Assembly (NCBI GenBank): GCA_029844215.1
Contig: CM056718.1
Location: 87,346,764-87,410,763 of the forward strand
From: Przewalskia tangutica
Taxonomy: Eukaryota; Streptophyta; Magnoliopsida; Solanales; Solanaceae
Direction: 5' to 3'
Length of the DNA: 64,000 bases
Below the pieces are notes generated by a model. That model saw only the letters and a list, made by a program, of their open reading frames with translations, ran no database searches and was not told where the DNA came from. Both the position numbers and the translations under genes were made by a program. Shown piece by piece: positions 48,911 to 58,554 of the stretch (positions within the stretch are counted from its first letter, which is position 1; every line of letters starts with the position of its first letter).

Positions 48911-51331
48911 GCAAATACCAAGGCAGGGGGTATTTAGAGTTACATGAACATGCTAAAGATTCAAAGGCAAACTAATACAAGTTCTTTAATTATCCAAGAG
49001 CAAACAGAGGACTAACATACGCGAGATTCTGTATAATTTTACAAATGGGCTGATGTAGTGCCAATTACTATGAGCATTGACGATTGTCCTAGCCATAACT
49101 TATCTTTTAAACAGATTCAGGTGCTAAGAAAAGGGGATATATACATACTGAAGATATACCATTTGGTGAAATCAGGTTCTTCTAAAATGGAAGGACCCTG
49201 TGCGAGTCGTATTTCTTACATGCGATCAAACTAAACAGCAAATTCAGAAACCAGACCATTCATGTGAAAATGCATAAACATGGGTTAACAGTCAAGATTC
49301 TAACTCCATATATTACACTGGTAGCATTTATCATTCTAAGTGCAAATAGATATAGCCACAAAAGCAAGAGAGACTTTTGTACTTAACTTACATGCGCAGA
49401 CATACTATAATCTTGCAGATCAGATGATTCAGTTTACTATACCAAGACATTGGCCTGGTTACTGAAGAGGGAACAGGTTGCAAAACATGGCAAATAGCAC
49501 AAGTCGATAACATCAGGAAGCACTAATAAACCATTTCGACCCGCAAAATTCATAAGATTACAACAGACACAGGAAGACAACCAAGTGTTAAAAAGAAACT
49601 GATTTTAGACTAGTCAGGAAATATCATTCCAGGTAATTCAGCAAAACAGGAGCATATGATGACTTAGGAAAACTTTTATGTCAATATGGAGACATTTTGC
49701 ACTTAGACAAGCAAGGGTAATTATTTAGTTAGTTCAGCAGGCATCATTAACACACATGACTAGTTAGACGAACATGCTGAACATAGTGATGACAAGAATC
49801 AAACAGTAATGGCCCTTCGTATATGCAGAATGTAAATTGGGCATGTAATCATATTCTAATTATATATTAAACATGATAACACTCCAAACAAGTTCAACAC
49901 AATCGAGACAATTTTCAGTAAATCCAAAGTCAGACCCCATCGCGCCACAACTAACAGACATCCCAGGCTACAACTAAAGGCAAAGTCGTTAAAGATTACC
50001 CATTTAACTGGAAAAACTAAACATGCTTGAACCATTCTTGACAAATCAAACACACTCAGATTCACGAAATGCAAGGGAAAAATGAGAGAAAATGGGTTTA
50101 CCTTCTCCGGGCAGCGAACCGAGGCAGCGTATCAAGTCGTCGGTTCACTCGACGGGTTATTGCGATGCGATTGAAAAGGGTAGAGTTGGTGCTTGGAAAG
50201 TAATTGCCGGTTTCTTAATGTGAGAGTCGATTAACTGGTTCAGGGTAGGTTTTTTCGGATTTCCTACTCTCATGATGCTAATTTTCTGGATGATGAGTCC
50301 CTAACTCCCCATAAAAATTGATTATTGCTATTGGACTGCTCTCCCAACTGAGCTCTGCCCTCTCGTTCTGCCTTTGCATGTGCTTTATATAGCCATGGTT
50401 TGGGTTCTAATGTTGGTAAGTAATCAAGGTGCGATTTTGGCTGATTTTGGACGAGATTTGTACTTGATTCGTGCGATTTGAACAGGTTATGATAAGGTAA
50501 ACGATTTGAAGGATTTTTTAGTTAAGGTAAGAACAGGGTGTCGATATGGTAGCTGATTCGCGAGGTGATTCGCCGGATTCTCCGGCGAGAATCCCGGCAT
50601 GGGCGAGGTGCGGCGATTGCTTTTAGGTTTAGGTTAGGTTCTCTTCTCTGTTTTGTATTGTGGACGATGAGATGGGGAAAAGGCCTGAAGGAAATAAGGC
50701 TGGGGCGTGGGCTTCTGATAAGGGAAAATAAAGGGGTAGGGCGAACTGGGCCTTGCGGGTTGGGCTGCGGGTGTGGGGTGATGTTGGGCTATTTAATTAG
50801 GGGTAGAGTTTAAGTGTATTAGTTTTAGGTATTATATATTTAATTAGTGCTAAATAAATGGAATCTAAATTAGTTTAAGTTTGAGTTTAAATTTATTATA
50901 AAAAATAAAGACGACGTGATATTTAATTAGTGCTTAATATTTTAAAATGCGGCGCTATTATTTAAAATATTATTTATTGTGCATTTTTTATCATTATTTA
51001 AAATAAGTTATGAAATTGCTTTGCGTATTAATAAACGTGACTATGCTATTTAACACGACGTTATTGTCAAATTATTTATTTATTTACATATTTATTATTA
51101 ATTATCATTTAAGAATTATGGCATGGTTTAAAATTAATAAATGCGGGCGCGAGACTCTAAGTGCTTAATATTCTACGTAAGATGCGGTGCCATTATTAAA
51201 TTGCTTATTTATGCATGTATTAACGTTTTATCGTCGCATTTTATTATAAAAAATTATAAAAAATTATTTGCGAAATTAGTGTAATTTTATAGCTAATGAC
51301 TGGACGAGAGAGTCAAAATTGGGTGTCAACA
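48911..51331 (-). mobile_element. Tat/Ogre-like Ty3/Gypsy LTR (minus strand), 3' end cut by K
   Basis: On the minus strand it begins at 51331 with TGTTGACACCCAATTTTGAC, a start typical of Tat-lineage LTRs in nightshades. It passes through an AT-rich 5' region (50820-51290) to a TATA box and a long transcribed leader. At 48911 it is broken by the K LTR. No primer site or coding region is present, so it is a solo or truncated LTR. Confidence 0.55.
50383..50391 (-). promoter_or_regulatory. TATA box of the Tat-like LTR
   Basis: The minus strand reads TATATAAAG after CCATGGC, about 940 bases into the LTR. A GC-rich region follows the TATA box on the transcribed side. Confidence 0.5.
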
Positions 51332-51332
51332 A

Positions 51333-51568
51333 CGGATGTAAGTCCATGGAATTATATACTGTCACGAGTATCTATACTCGCATCACGGATGTATGTCCAT
51401 GAAATTATATACTGTCATGAGTATCTATACTCGCATCACGGATGTATGTCCATGGAATTATATACTGTCATGAGTATCTATTCTCGCATCACAGATGTAT
51501 GTCCATGGAATTATATACTGTCATGAGTATCTATACTCGTATCACGGATGTATGTCCATGGAATTATA
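51333..51568. repeat. 53-base tandem repeat, 4.4 units
   Basis: Units start at 51333, 51386, 51439, 51492 and 51545, each with GGATGTATGTCCATGGAATT. Each also holds GAGTAT-CT-ATACTC, a 6-bp inverted repeat. It lies between the Tat-like LTR and the body of the L LTR and probably belongs to the latter. Confidence 0.85.
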
Positions 51569-53396
51569 CACATATACTGCCCGACTCTCTAATGAAGGAC
51601 ACAACGAACATATAAGGGATTGTGCACAAATACCTATCGTGAGCAACCTTGTGCAATTTAAATCATCATTTGAAAACTCAAAGGCACTATCATATCATGT
51701 ATCATTAAGGATTAAGATCCAATAGAACTATGTACGTCCACCGTACACTCACTTTATAACAAACATGCCAAAAGAAGAAAGGATAGTTTCACATACCTTA
51801 TCGGCTATACCAACACGACAAGTAGAATACGCCTCAAGTAGTACTTCAACCTATAATAACGATAACACATCTATCAACTTCATGCTTACTAGTGTAGGTC
51901 ATATACCAAGTAATGGTTCTCTTTTCATATAAAAATTTGGGCAGCCCTTCCCCTAATTATACATACATTTCCACCTTACAATTAAGGCCAATAACATCAA
52001 TAACCAAGCACTACTTAAGGGCACAACCAAAACAACAACCAAGGTGAATTTCACACCTACTTCATATGTTAATCCGGCCTCTTAATTCATATAAAAACAG
52101 TCCACTAAAACAGTCTATACTTCAACAACAATGAGGGTAAAATGTAAAATGTGAAGCTTTCTACACCTTTTAATACTCTTATTCCTTTAGGACATATGTT
52201 AGCCATTACCATATTAGACATGCATAATGGTAACCAAATTTTCAGCATTATAACTCCACAAAATGTTTCTATAACAACACAACAATATCCAACAGTTTCA
52301 TACATGTCTCGGCCACAACCAATACCAAAGTCATTTTTATAACTCCTTAAAGTCCAATACATGTTTCAACACTTTTATATAAACCATTTCAACTTTCAAT
52401 AACAAGATTCCTTCATTTTAACATGCAACAAGTGACGATAACAACAACAATAACCAACGAATTCCAATATAACAAAAATAGTCTCAAAATCGGCTAACAT
52501 GCCAAACTGTCACATGCACTTCTTATTCTCCATTTCTATTAACATAAGTTCATCCCTTAATTATAACATCATTTAACTTTCAAATACTTTAAGAGGAAGA
52601 AGAAATCTTACCTTCACTTTAGCCAAAACTGTCCCCAAGTTCTCGGCACACTACTTCACTTTAACACCACTTTTACACGTTATACTAACACACACATATC
52701 CTCTACAAGCTTGTAACCATCTTCCTTCCATGTTTTCCTTCCAAAAAGTTCATAAACAAGCTTAGGGTTTCAAGACAGGTTTCTTGGCCAAAACCGTGAT
52801 CCACTGCTTTTGGTATGTTAACTAGGCTTAGAACTTTAGTTAAGGAACTTAATCTTGGAAAATAAGTTGATATTGTTCTTCACTTGGCTATGGGATTTTC
52901 AAACTTGAAGGAGAAGAAAAGAGAGGAAAGTTTGAAGGATGAAGATATTTTGTGATACACCAAGTCTTCCAATACATATCTATACAAGTGGAGCTTATAA
53001 CACAAGTGGAGGGGGACCCATGAACCTTACTTGTCCACTTGTCTTTCCCTTCACCAAAAATATCTGATTTGGAAATTCCCGCATCGGCACCGCGGTCCTG
53101 CAGAATGGCACCGTGGTGCCGCGAGTACTGCTGTTGTTCAGAAGTTCTGGCACCGTGGTGCTGCAGTCCGGCACCGCGGTCCTGCAGTCTTTCGTCCTGA
53201 TCTGCCAACTTTCGTCCTTTTCTGCCCACACTCTATTGGAAAGAATTCAATTACTAGTACTACTTCTCGTCGTCACATTTATTGTATCCAAAATTATTCC
53301 ATATAGAAAATGTAAATCCACTTTCCTTCCAACATTCAAATCTTATATCCTAACTTACGTTCTCATTTCATTGCCCTGGAATTACGGGATGTAACA
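51569..53396 (-). mobile_element. L-family LTR (minus strand)
   Basis: On the minus strand it starts at 53396 with TGTTACATCCCGTAATTCC and resembles the plus-strand LTR at 61912 (shared CATGGGTCCCCCTCCACTTG segment at 53005-53025 and 62200-62220). It contains a GC-rich repeat cluster at 53085-53189 and the dyad GTACG-TCCAC-CGTAC at 51732-51746. Its 3' end is interrupted by the Tat-like LTR. Confidence 0.7.
53085..53189. repeat. GC-rich short repeats with hairpin potential in the L LTR
   Basis: Four copies of GGCACCGYGGT, mostly followed by CCTGCAG or GCTGCAG, occur within 105 bases. GGCACC-GT-GGTGCC forms a hairpin by itself. Confidence 0.7.
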
Positions 53397-53718
53397 AAAT
53401 TAATTATTTTCATCCCTAAACTAATTAACTAAGTAACAATTTATTTAACTAATTAAACTTTTAACTAAATTACCATTATGAAAATCACTAATTTAATACA
53501 ATAACATCATGAAATTAAGATAATTAACAAATTAATAATTAGCTAAATAATAATAATAGCTAAATAACACGTTAACAATTAAATGAAGTAAATAATTAAC
53601 ACATTAAAATTGAAATAAGATAACTAATTATCACATTAACACTTAGATAATTAAAAAATAATAAGAGATTAATAAATATTTTCTAATTAAACAATTAATT
53701 AATAATAAATTAATGAGA
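53397..53718. other. AT-rich spacer
   Basis: These 320 bases are rich in AATTAA and TAATTA words, between the L LTR and the fold-back element. I see no gene, terminal repeat or promoter. It resembles the AT-rich part of the Tat-like LTR in composition only. Confidence 0.5.
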
Positions 53719-53727
53719 TTTAAAAAA
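53719..53727. repeat. 9-base target duplication, left copy (TTTAAAAAA)
   Basis: It is identical to 54730-54738. A 9-base duplication is the Mutator superfamily signature. Confidence 0.8.
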
Positions 53728-54729
53728 GGGAAATGGTCATATTTGCCCTCAACGTTTAGGAAAATGTTTGTATTTGCCCTTCGTTAACGTTTGGGGTCAA
53801 ATATTCCCTTCATTAGTCCAAACCTTTTAAATTTATCAATTTTTAACAGATCAACCACATGGCATATACGTGGTTTCCCGATCATGCCTTGTGTCAACGC
53901 CGCCGGATTCGCCGGAAACAATGGAGTTTGGGTTAAAGGTTGAATTGAACGTCGTGGTTTAGTGTATGTTGTAGAGAATGAAGAGACGAACACAACGATA
54001 CCACCCATCGTCGTCGACGATACCTGGACTGGCCGGAAAACTCAAAAACCCGATTGGTTTTTTTCGATTTGGTCGAACGGGGTATAGGGGACGAATTGAA
54101 GGTGGTCGGTGGGTGTATAATATCGGCGAGAGGATGGGGAGTGTAATGGTACCAACCTCAACCGTCGATTGTAGCCCAGTTGGCCGGAAAATCGACGGCG
54201 GCGACCATTTTTTTTTAGTTTGTGTTGTAACTCTAGCCGCCGCCGTCGATTTTTCGGCCAACTGGGCTACAATCGACGGTCGGGGCTGGTACCATTACAC
54301 TCCCCATCCTCTCGCCGACATTATACACCCACCCACCACCTTCAATTCGTCCCCTATACCCCGGTCGACCAAATTGAAAAAACCAATCGATTTTTTGAGT
54401 TTTCTGGCCAGTCCAGGTATCGACGACGGCAGTGGGTGGCATCACTGTGTTCGTCTCTTCATTCTCTACAACATACACTAAACCACGACGTTCAATTCAA
54501 CCTTTAGCCCAAACCCCATTGTTTCCATCGAACTGTTGGCGGCGTTGATGGCGGTGCCGATGACTGGGCAACCACGTATCTACCACGTGGCTGCCACATG
54601 ATAGATCTGTTAAAAATATGTAAATTTAAAAGGTTTGGACTAACGGAGGGCATATTTGACCCAAAACGTTAACGGGAGACAAATACAAACCTTTTCCTAA
54701 ACGTTGAGGGAAAATATGACCCTTTTCCC
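53728..54729. mobile_element. Fold-back Mutator-like DNA transposon, 1002 bases
   Basis: The termini are GGGAAATGGTCATATTTGCC and, on the other strand, GGGAAAAGGGTCATATTTTC. The two halves (53728 to about 54206, and about 54237 to 54729) are near-complete reverse complements around a T-rich centre of about 30 bases. It is flanked by TTTAAAAAA on both sides. There is no transposase, so it is non-autonomous. Mirror-image reading frames on both strands (for example 53978-54481 plus, 54233-54478 minus) are consequences of the palindrome. Confidence 0.85.
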
Positions 54730-54738
54730 TTTAAAAAA
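54730..54738. repeat. 9-base target duplication, right copy (TTTAAAAAA)
   Basis: It follows the right terminus CCTTTTCCC of the fold-back element. Confidence 0.8.
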
Positions 54739-55259
54739 AATAACAACTGGCAGTTCGCTAATGCCAGTGTAAGGGGGGATTCAAAATTAAGCAAAAAACG
54801 CTAGAAAATGATATTATTTCGAGAATTGAGATTAATAAATAATACTCATGCTTAGGATTATCATTTATTAAACAATGTAATCGGAAATTTTATAGTAAAT
54901 TACCTCGATTGAAGGTTGTATTAGGGTTGTTTGAATCGAGTTGTATGTTATTTGTTTTCAAAATCCAAGCTTAAAATTTCTTTGTTGACTCGAATTTATA
55001 GAGAATCTTGATTTTGGGAAGAAAATTAGTACGAAATAATTGTTATTTGATGGACCCACTTCGGAAAAAAAGGCCTTTACTGGTCGTTTCTTTCTTATAA
55101 AATCAAAGGGGGATAAAATTGTGTGCGCTAAAGGCAGTTTTTGTCATTTTTTTGTTGCAATATTTTGGTCAATTTCCTTTATTTTTGGGTTTATTGAAGA
55201 AATACCTACAAATCAAATGTTTTGAAAGAGTGCAACGCAAATTCTTTGAGTTACAGAGC
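54739..55259. other. Unassigned AT-rich sequence
   Basis: I see no convincing gene. A 61-codon frame at 55040-55225 has no recognisable motif and looks fortuitous. Confidence 0.4.
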
Positions 55260-56040
55260 TGGTTACAAGAAAATGAGAAGTAAGTAACAAATACAAGATT
55301 ACAATCTGGATTAAGAACAAGAATGAACTACTACAAAGGATTTGTTGAGTCGAGTGTTAGCATTATGTCCTTAAGATAATGTTGCCCCGTATGTATCATT
55401 TTACAGTGATTGACAATTTGTCTCCCAAGATAAAACAACAACAAATAATTGAGCAAATGAAACTCAAATGTTTACTAAAAAGAAGAACCTTTTGAGTGCG
55501 TGGAAGAAAGCTAGAGAGAAAGAAATACTCAGAAAATATGATTGCAAGTGTGTTCTTCAATTGAGTCAAGAGCCTCAATTTATAGTGTGTAAGATAACCT
55601 CCCAACTAGCCAAATAATGGCTTTGAATAGCCATGTAATGACGCTTATTGAGGGGTTATAATTCAGCCAAGTAATGGCCGAATTCAAGTGCCAAGTAATG
55701 GAGGATCAATGCTCCAAAATCAGCCCAAAAGTAAAAAACTTTTCATCTTCCGTCGAGCATTCTGCCTCCGAAGCGTCGCGGCTCTGCCTGGGAGGTGTCG
55801 CGGCACCTCGGCCCCAGTGACCAAACATTGAATTAGCACCGTGACGCTTGGCTGGAGGCGCCGCGGCGATTTTTGACTCGTTTAATCTTTTACACGTCGT
55901 ACACTTCTTCCTTCATTTACCAACGTGAAACACTCGTCGTTTGACCAACAATCGTCTATCATATCATTTCTCAAACATTTTGTACAACATGTGCACGTGT
56001 ATGAAAACAATGTTTCCGACGTGCGGGATCCCAATTGTTC
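55260..56040 (-). mobile_element. Possible Copia-type LTR (minus strand)
   Basis: On the minus strand, CTATAAATTGAGGC at 55572-55585 is a strong TATA box. A transcribed leader with TTTCTTTCTCTCTAGC follows, and GC-rich copies of a CGCGGC motif lie upstream (55770-55870). This layout is common in plant Copia LTRs. The ends and a target duplication were not found, so a host promoter is possible. Confidence 0.3.
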
Positions 56041-56318
56041 GAGTCATAAATAATAGAATTAACTTTAATTTACGTTAATATATTTGAAAGAATTAGATGA
56101 GAATCAAGTGTTAACTTACTAGTGAGTTTTGTCATGTCTATTTTCTATTATAAATTCGAAGTGTACCTCACACTACATGTATATACCATTTATATAAAAA
56201 AAGATTAAAAATAATAATTCAAATTATACTAGTTAGTTATAAAATATAGGTAAAAGCAGCATTGTGATAAGTTATTTGTTTCTGACGTGTCGGAGGCCGA
56301 CATCGAAGAAGGAAGTCA
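56041..56318. other. AT-rich upstream region of the MRC-like gene
   Basis: No repeat ends or coding potential are visible. It probably contains the distal promoter. A 121-codon frame starting at 56287 runs through the putative leader and exon 1 in a different frame and is not taken as real. Confidence 0.4.
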
Positions 56319-56328
56319 TATAAAAAAT
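56319..56328 (+). promoter_or_regulatory. Candidate TATA box of the MRC-like gene
   Basis: TATAAAAAAT lies 185 bases before the proposed start codon. It would give a leader of roughly 150 bases. No transcript evidence is available. Confidence 0.4.
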
Positions 56329-56503
56329 GAGATGGAATGTGTAGCACCACTAGTTCACTTCACGTATTCTTTTACTTTTGTTTTCTCAGATGACATGACA
56401 AGTTACCAATTTGTTCAGCCTTCTTCTCTGCAACTCCGCCATGACCTGGAGCTTCATATAGGAGTATTATTTATGAAGTTGTATGTATTTTGCGAAATAT
56501 CAC

Positions 56504-56551
56504 ATGGCGTTGCCAGCCTTATCCTTTTCCTCTCTTCGCCACCCAACCCAG
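56504..56551 (+). CDS. MRC/PII1-like gene, proposed exon 1 (transit peptide)
   Basis: ATG at 56504 opens MALPALSFSSLRHPTQ, with an alanine after Met, several serines and no acidic residues, as in chloroplast transit peptides. CAG at 56549-56551 is followed by GTCAGG, a usable but weak splice donor. It is in phase 0, which is what exon 2 needs. The same frame stays open for some 50 further codons, starting with VRSKLSSSISIPYTAQSF. A longer first exon or a small middle exon is therefore possible. This exon is inferred from position, composition and phase. Confidence 0.5.
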
Positions 56552-56684
56552 GTCAGGTCCAAACTCTCTTCTTCAATTTCTATTCCTTATACTGCTCAAT
56601 CATTTTACCAACAATTTCTCCAATGGGATTTTTTTGTCTTTTTCTACATTAACAAATTGTTAATGTTGGAAAAGACTAGGTATA

Positions 56685-56829
56685 CTCCCTCCGTCCAATA
56701 ATTTGAGTTTAAGAAATAAAGGGAAATATGTGATCCAAAAAATCAATTTTATAAAGTTAAATTAGTAATAAATATATAAATGTGTTAATCTAATCAGGAA
56801 ACTAAGACAATTTTTTTGGATGAAGGGAG
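56685..56829. mobile_element. Stowaway MITE (145 bases)
   Basis: The left end is CTCCCTCCGTCCAATAATTT. The right end, reversed, is CTCCCTTCATCCAAAAAAAT. It is flanked by TA at 56683-56684 and 56830-56831, the Tc1/mariner-type duplication. The interior is AT-rich and noncoding. Confidence 0.9.
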
Positions 56830-57403
56830 TATAAGAATTCTAATAATCCTTTCTTTATAGAGTCAATTGTGGAAGTTTGCTGACGTTTTTAGGTAAAAAT
56901 ACAAAGAAGGAACCTAAAACTCTTAAAGTGTTTTCAATTGCTTTTTTGTTTCTTTAATATTTCGTCTTACTAATAATAGTGCACCAATAGACACTGACGT
57001 GATAAGAGATGGATGGTGTTTAATGAAAAGCACATCTTTTATAAATCGATTACATGGTCATAACACATATGTAATTATTTTGTTTCATTCAACCAAAATT
57101 ATAACAAAGATTGGAACTGTTGTGAAACTGTAAGGTACAATAAGGAATTAAAAATTGGAACTAGTAATGGTTGAGAAGAGTGAAATTTTAGTACTATTTA
57201 TCTGAATTTCGAAAGAAATATTGCATAGTAGACAGATTTGGTCTGGGAGATGCGTACTTCAAGATCCTTAATAAGGACTTTTGTTCTTCTCGACATTTGT
57301 CATATTTTTGGTTCTTAAAATGTTTCCGTGTGTTAGCAGATATGGTCATCTCACTAATTAGGACTGTAGCAGATATGCTCATCAACTGTGTAGATAGGAA
57401 TTC

Positions 57404-57522
57404 TATGTTGCTCGGACTCTCCAAGAATGACGTCGCACCCGTATTGGATCCTTCAAAAATGCACTATTTTTAGAGTATCCGACGCGCACCCGTCGATATT
57501 TTTGAAGAACCCGAGCAACATA
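57404..57522. mobile_element. Small fold-back element (119 bases)
   Basis: TATGTTGCTCGG at the left and CCGAGCAACATA at the right are perfect inverted repeats. The inner arms also pair imperfectly (GTCGCACCCGTATTGGATCC against GTATCCGACGCGCACCCGTC). The flanks GATAGGAATTCTA and GATAGGATTCTA are near-duplicates. It looks like a high-copy nightshade MITE family; the superfamily is not assigned. Confidence 0.75.
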
Positions 57523-57649
57523 GGATAGGATTCTATTTGGTTATTACAGCTTAAGAATTTTCTTTGGAGGTTGAAACAAGGTTCACTTGTTTGGAATGGG
57601 AAAGTATACAATTGCATTTATTTAGATGGATCCTGCATGAAGATTGTTG

Positions 57650-57929
57650 TTATTGTTGTACCATTACCTTATTCTTCAATTGTAGTACTACTGTTGTTTC
57701 TTTTACATTGGTCATCCGTGCTATTTTCCTTTTCTTGGATATTTTCATCTCAACTTCTTTATTCTTGTACTTTTTTTACAAACCTATTTTGTAAAACGTT
57801 TTTCTTGAGCCGATGGTCTACTGGAAACAACGTCTTTATCCCCACAAATGTAGGAATTAGGTTTGCGTACACCCACTCTCCCCAGGCCCCACTTGTGGGA
57901 TCACACTGGGTATGTTATTGTTGTTGTCT
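57650..57929 (+). mobile_element. Non-LTR retroelement (SINE or 5'-truncated LINE end), 280 bases
   Basis: The 3' part, with GGGTATGTTATTGTTGTTGT after CCACTTGTGGGATCACACT, is the ending typical of nightshade TS-type SINEs and of related LINE tails. It is flanked by TGCATGAAGATTGTTG (57634-57649) and TGCATGAAGGTTGTTG (57930-57945), a 16-base target duplication with one mismatch. Frames opened inside it are not genes. Confidence 0.8.
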
Positions 57930-58004
57930 TGCATGAAGGTTGTTGGGAAATAGATGTTCCATAATGATTTATTTCAGTTAGTGTGGATGATATTGATCAA
58001 TCAA

Positions 58005-58085
58005 TCAACCATAACTCAATCCCAGACTAGTTGGCGTCATCTAGATAAAATCCTCTATATCCATTCTACTATCCATGACCATTTG
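58005..58085 (+). mobile_element. SINE-like fragment
   Basis: ACTCAATCCCAGACTAGTTG followed by GCGTCATCTAGATAA resembles a widespread plant SINE end (usual form CCCAAACTAGTTGGGGTCGG). No target duplication was seen. Confidence 0.35.
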
Positions 58086-58554
58086 TTGTATGAATGAAAG
58101 TTAACATATAGTTTGAACGAGGCAGTGACAGATGGCTATGACCATGGGATGTGAGAAACCATAATAAGAGTATACAAGACATCTCTCATTCTTAACTCCT
58201 AGAGTTGTGGGGATGGGTAGGGAGGTGAAAAATGAAATATATCAACTGTTTTCCTTGATGAATTTCACCTGGTCTTACAAAAGGAAAAATAGGGGAAGCT
58301 AAAGAAGAAAAATTAAGAGATTAACTATGAGCCTCTTGCTTGCATATCATAGGATTTGACTAGTCTTAGTGCAATATACTGGAGAAATACACTGTACCGA
58401 GTAGTAAACCAATTCAGTTAGCTTACCCATATGATACTACCAAATGAATTTCTGCTTGGGAATTCTTTTCTGATTGTGCGTTTGTGTCTTTAAAGTAGGA
58501 AGATCTACATGTCATGATATTGTGGTGTAATTACTAACATCTGTTTGTGTACAG

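Larger units (their letters stand above)
56552..58554 (+). other. Intron 1 of the MRC-like gene (about 2.0 kb)
   Basis: The acceptor TTTGTGTACAG ends at 58554. A perfect branch site, TACTAAC, lies at 58532-58538, 16 bases before it. The intron carries a Stowaway MITE, a small fold-back element, a non-LTR insertion with target duplications and a further SINE-like scrap. The donor position is less certain than the acceptor. Confidence 0.6.

Noticed and set aside
50565..50813. 82-codon plus-strand frame rich in Arg and Gly
   Set aside because: It lies upstream of the TATA box within the Tat-like LTR in antisense and has GC-rich composition but no domain.
53978..54481. 167-codon frame on the plus strand with matching minus-strand frames
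   Set aside because: It spans both arms of a palindromic transposon, and its two halves are reflections of each other. No known domain.
56287..56652. 121-codon frame overlapping the MRC-like leader
   Set aside because: It overlaps the TATA candidate and the proposed exon 1 in another frame, has no motif and is better explained as leader sequence.
57571..57936. 121-codon hydrophobic frame in intron 1
   Set aside because: It runs through the non-LTR insertion between its target duplications. The hydrophobic residues come from T-rich sequence.
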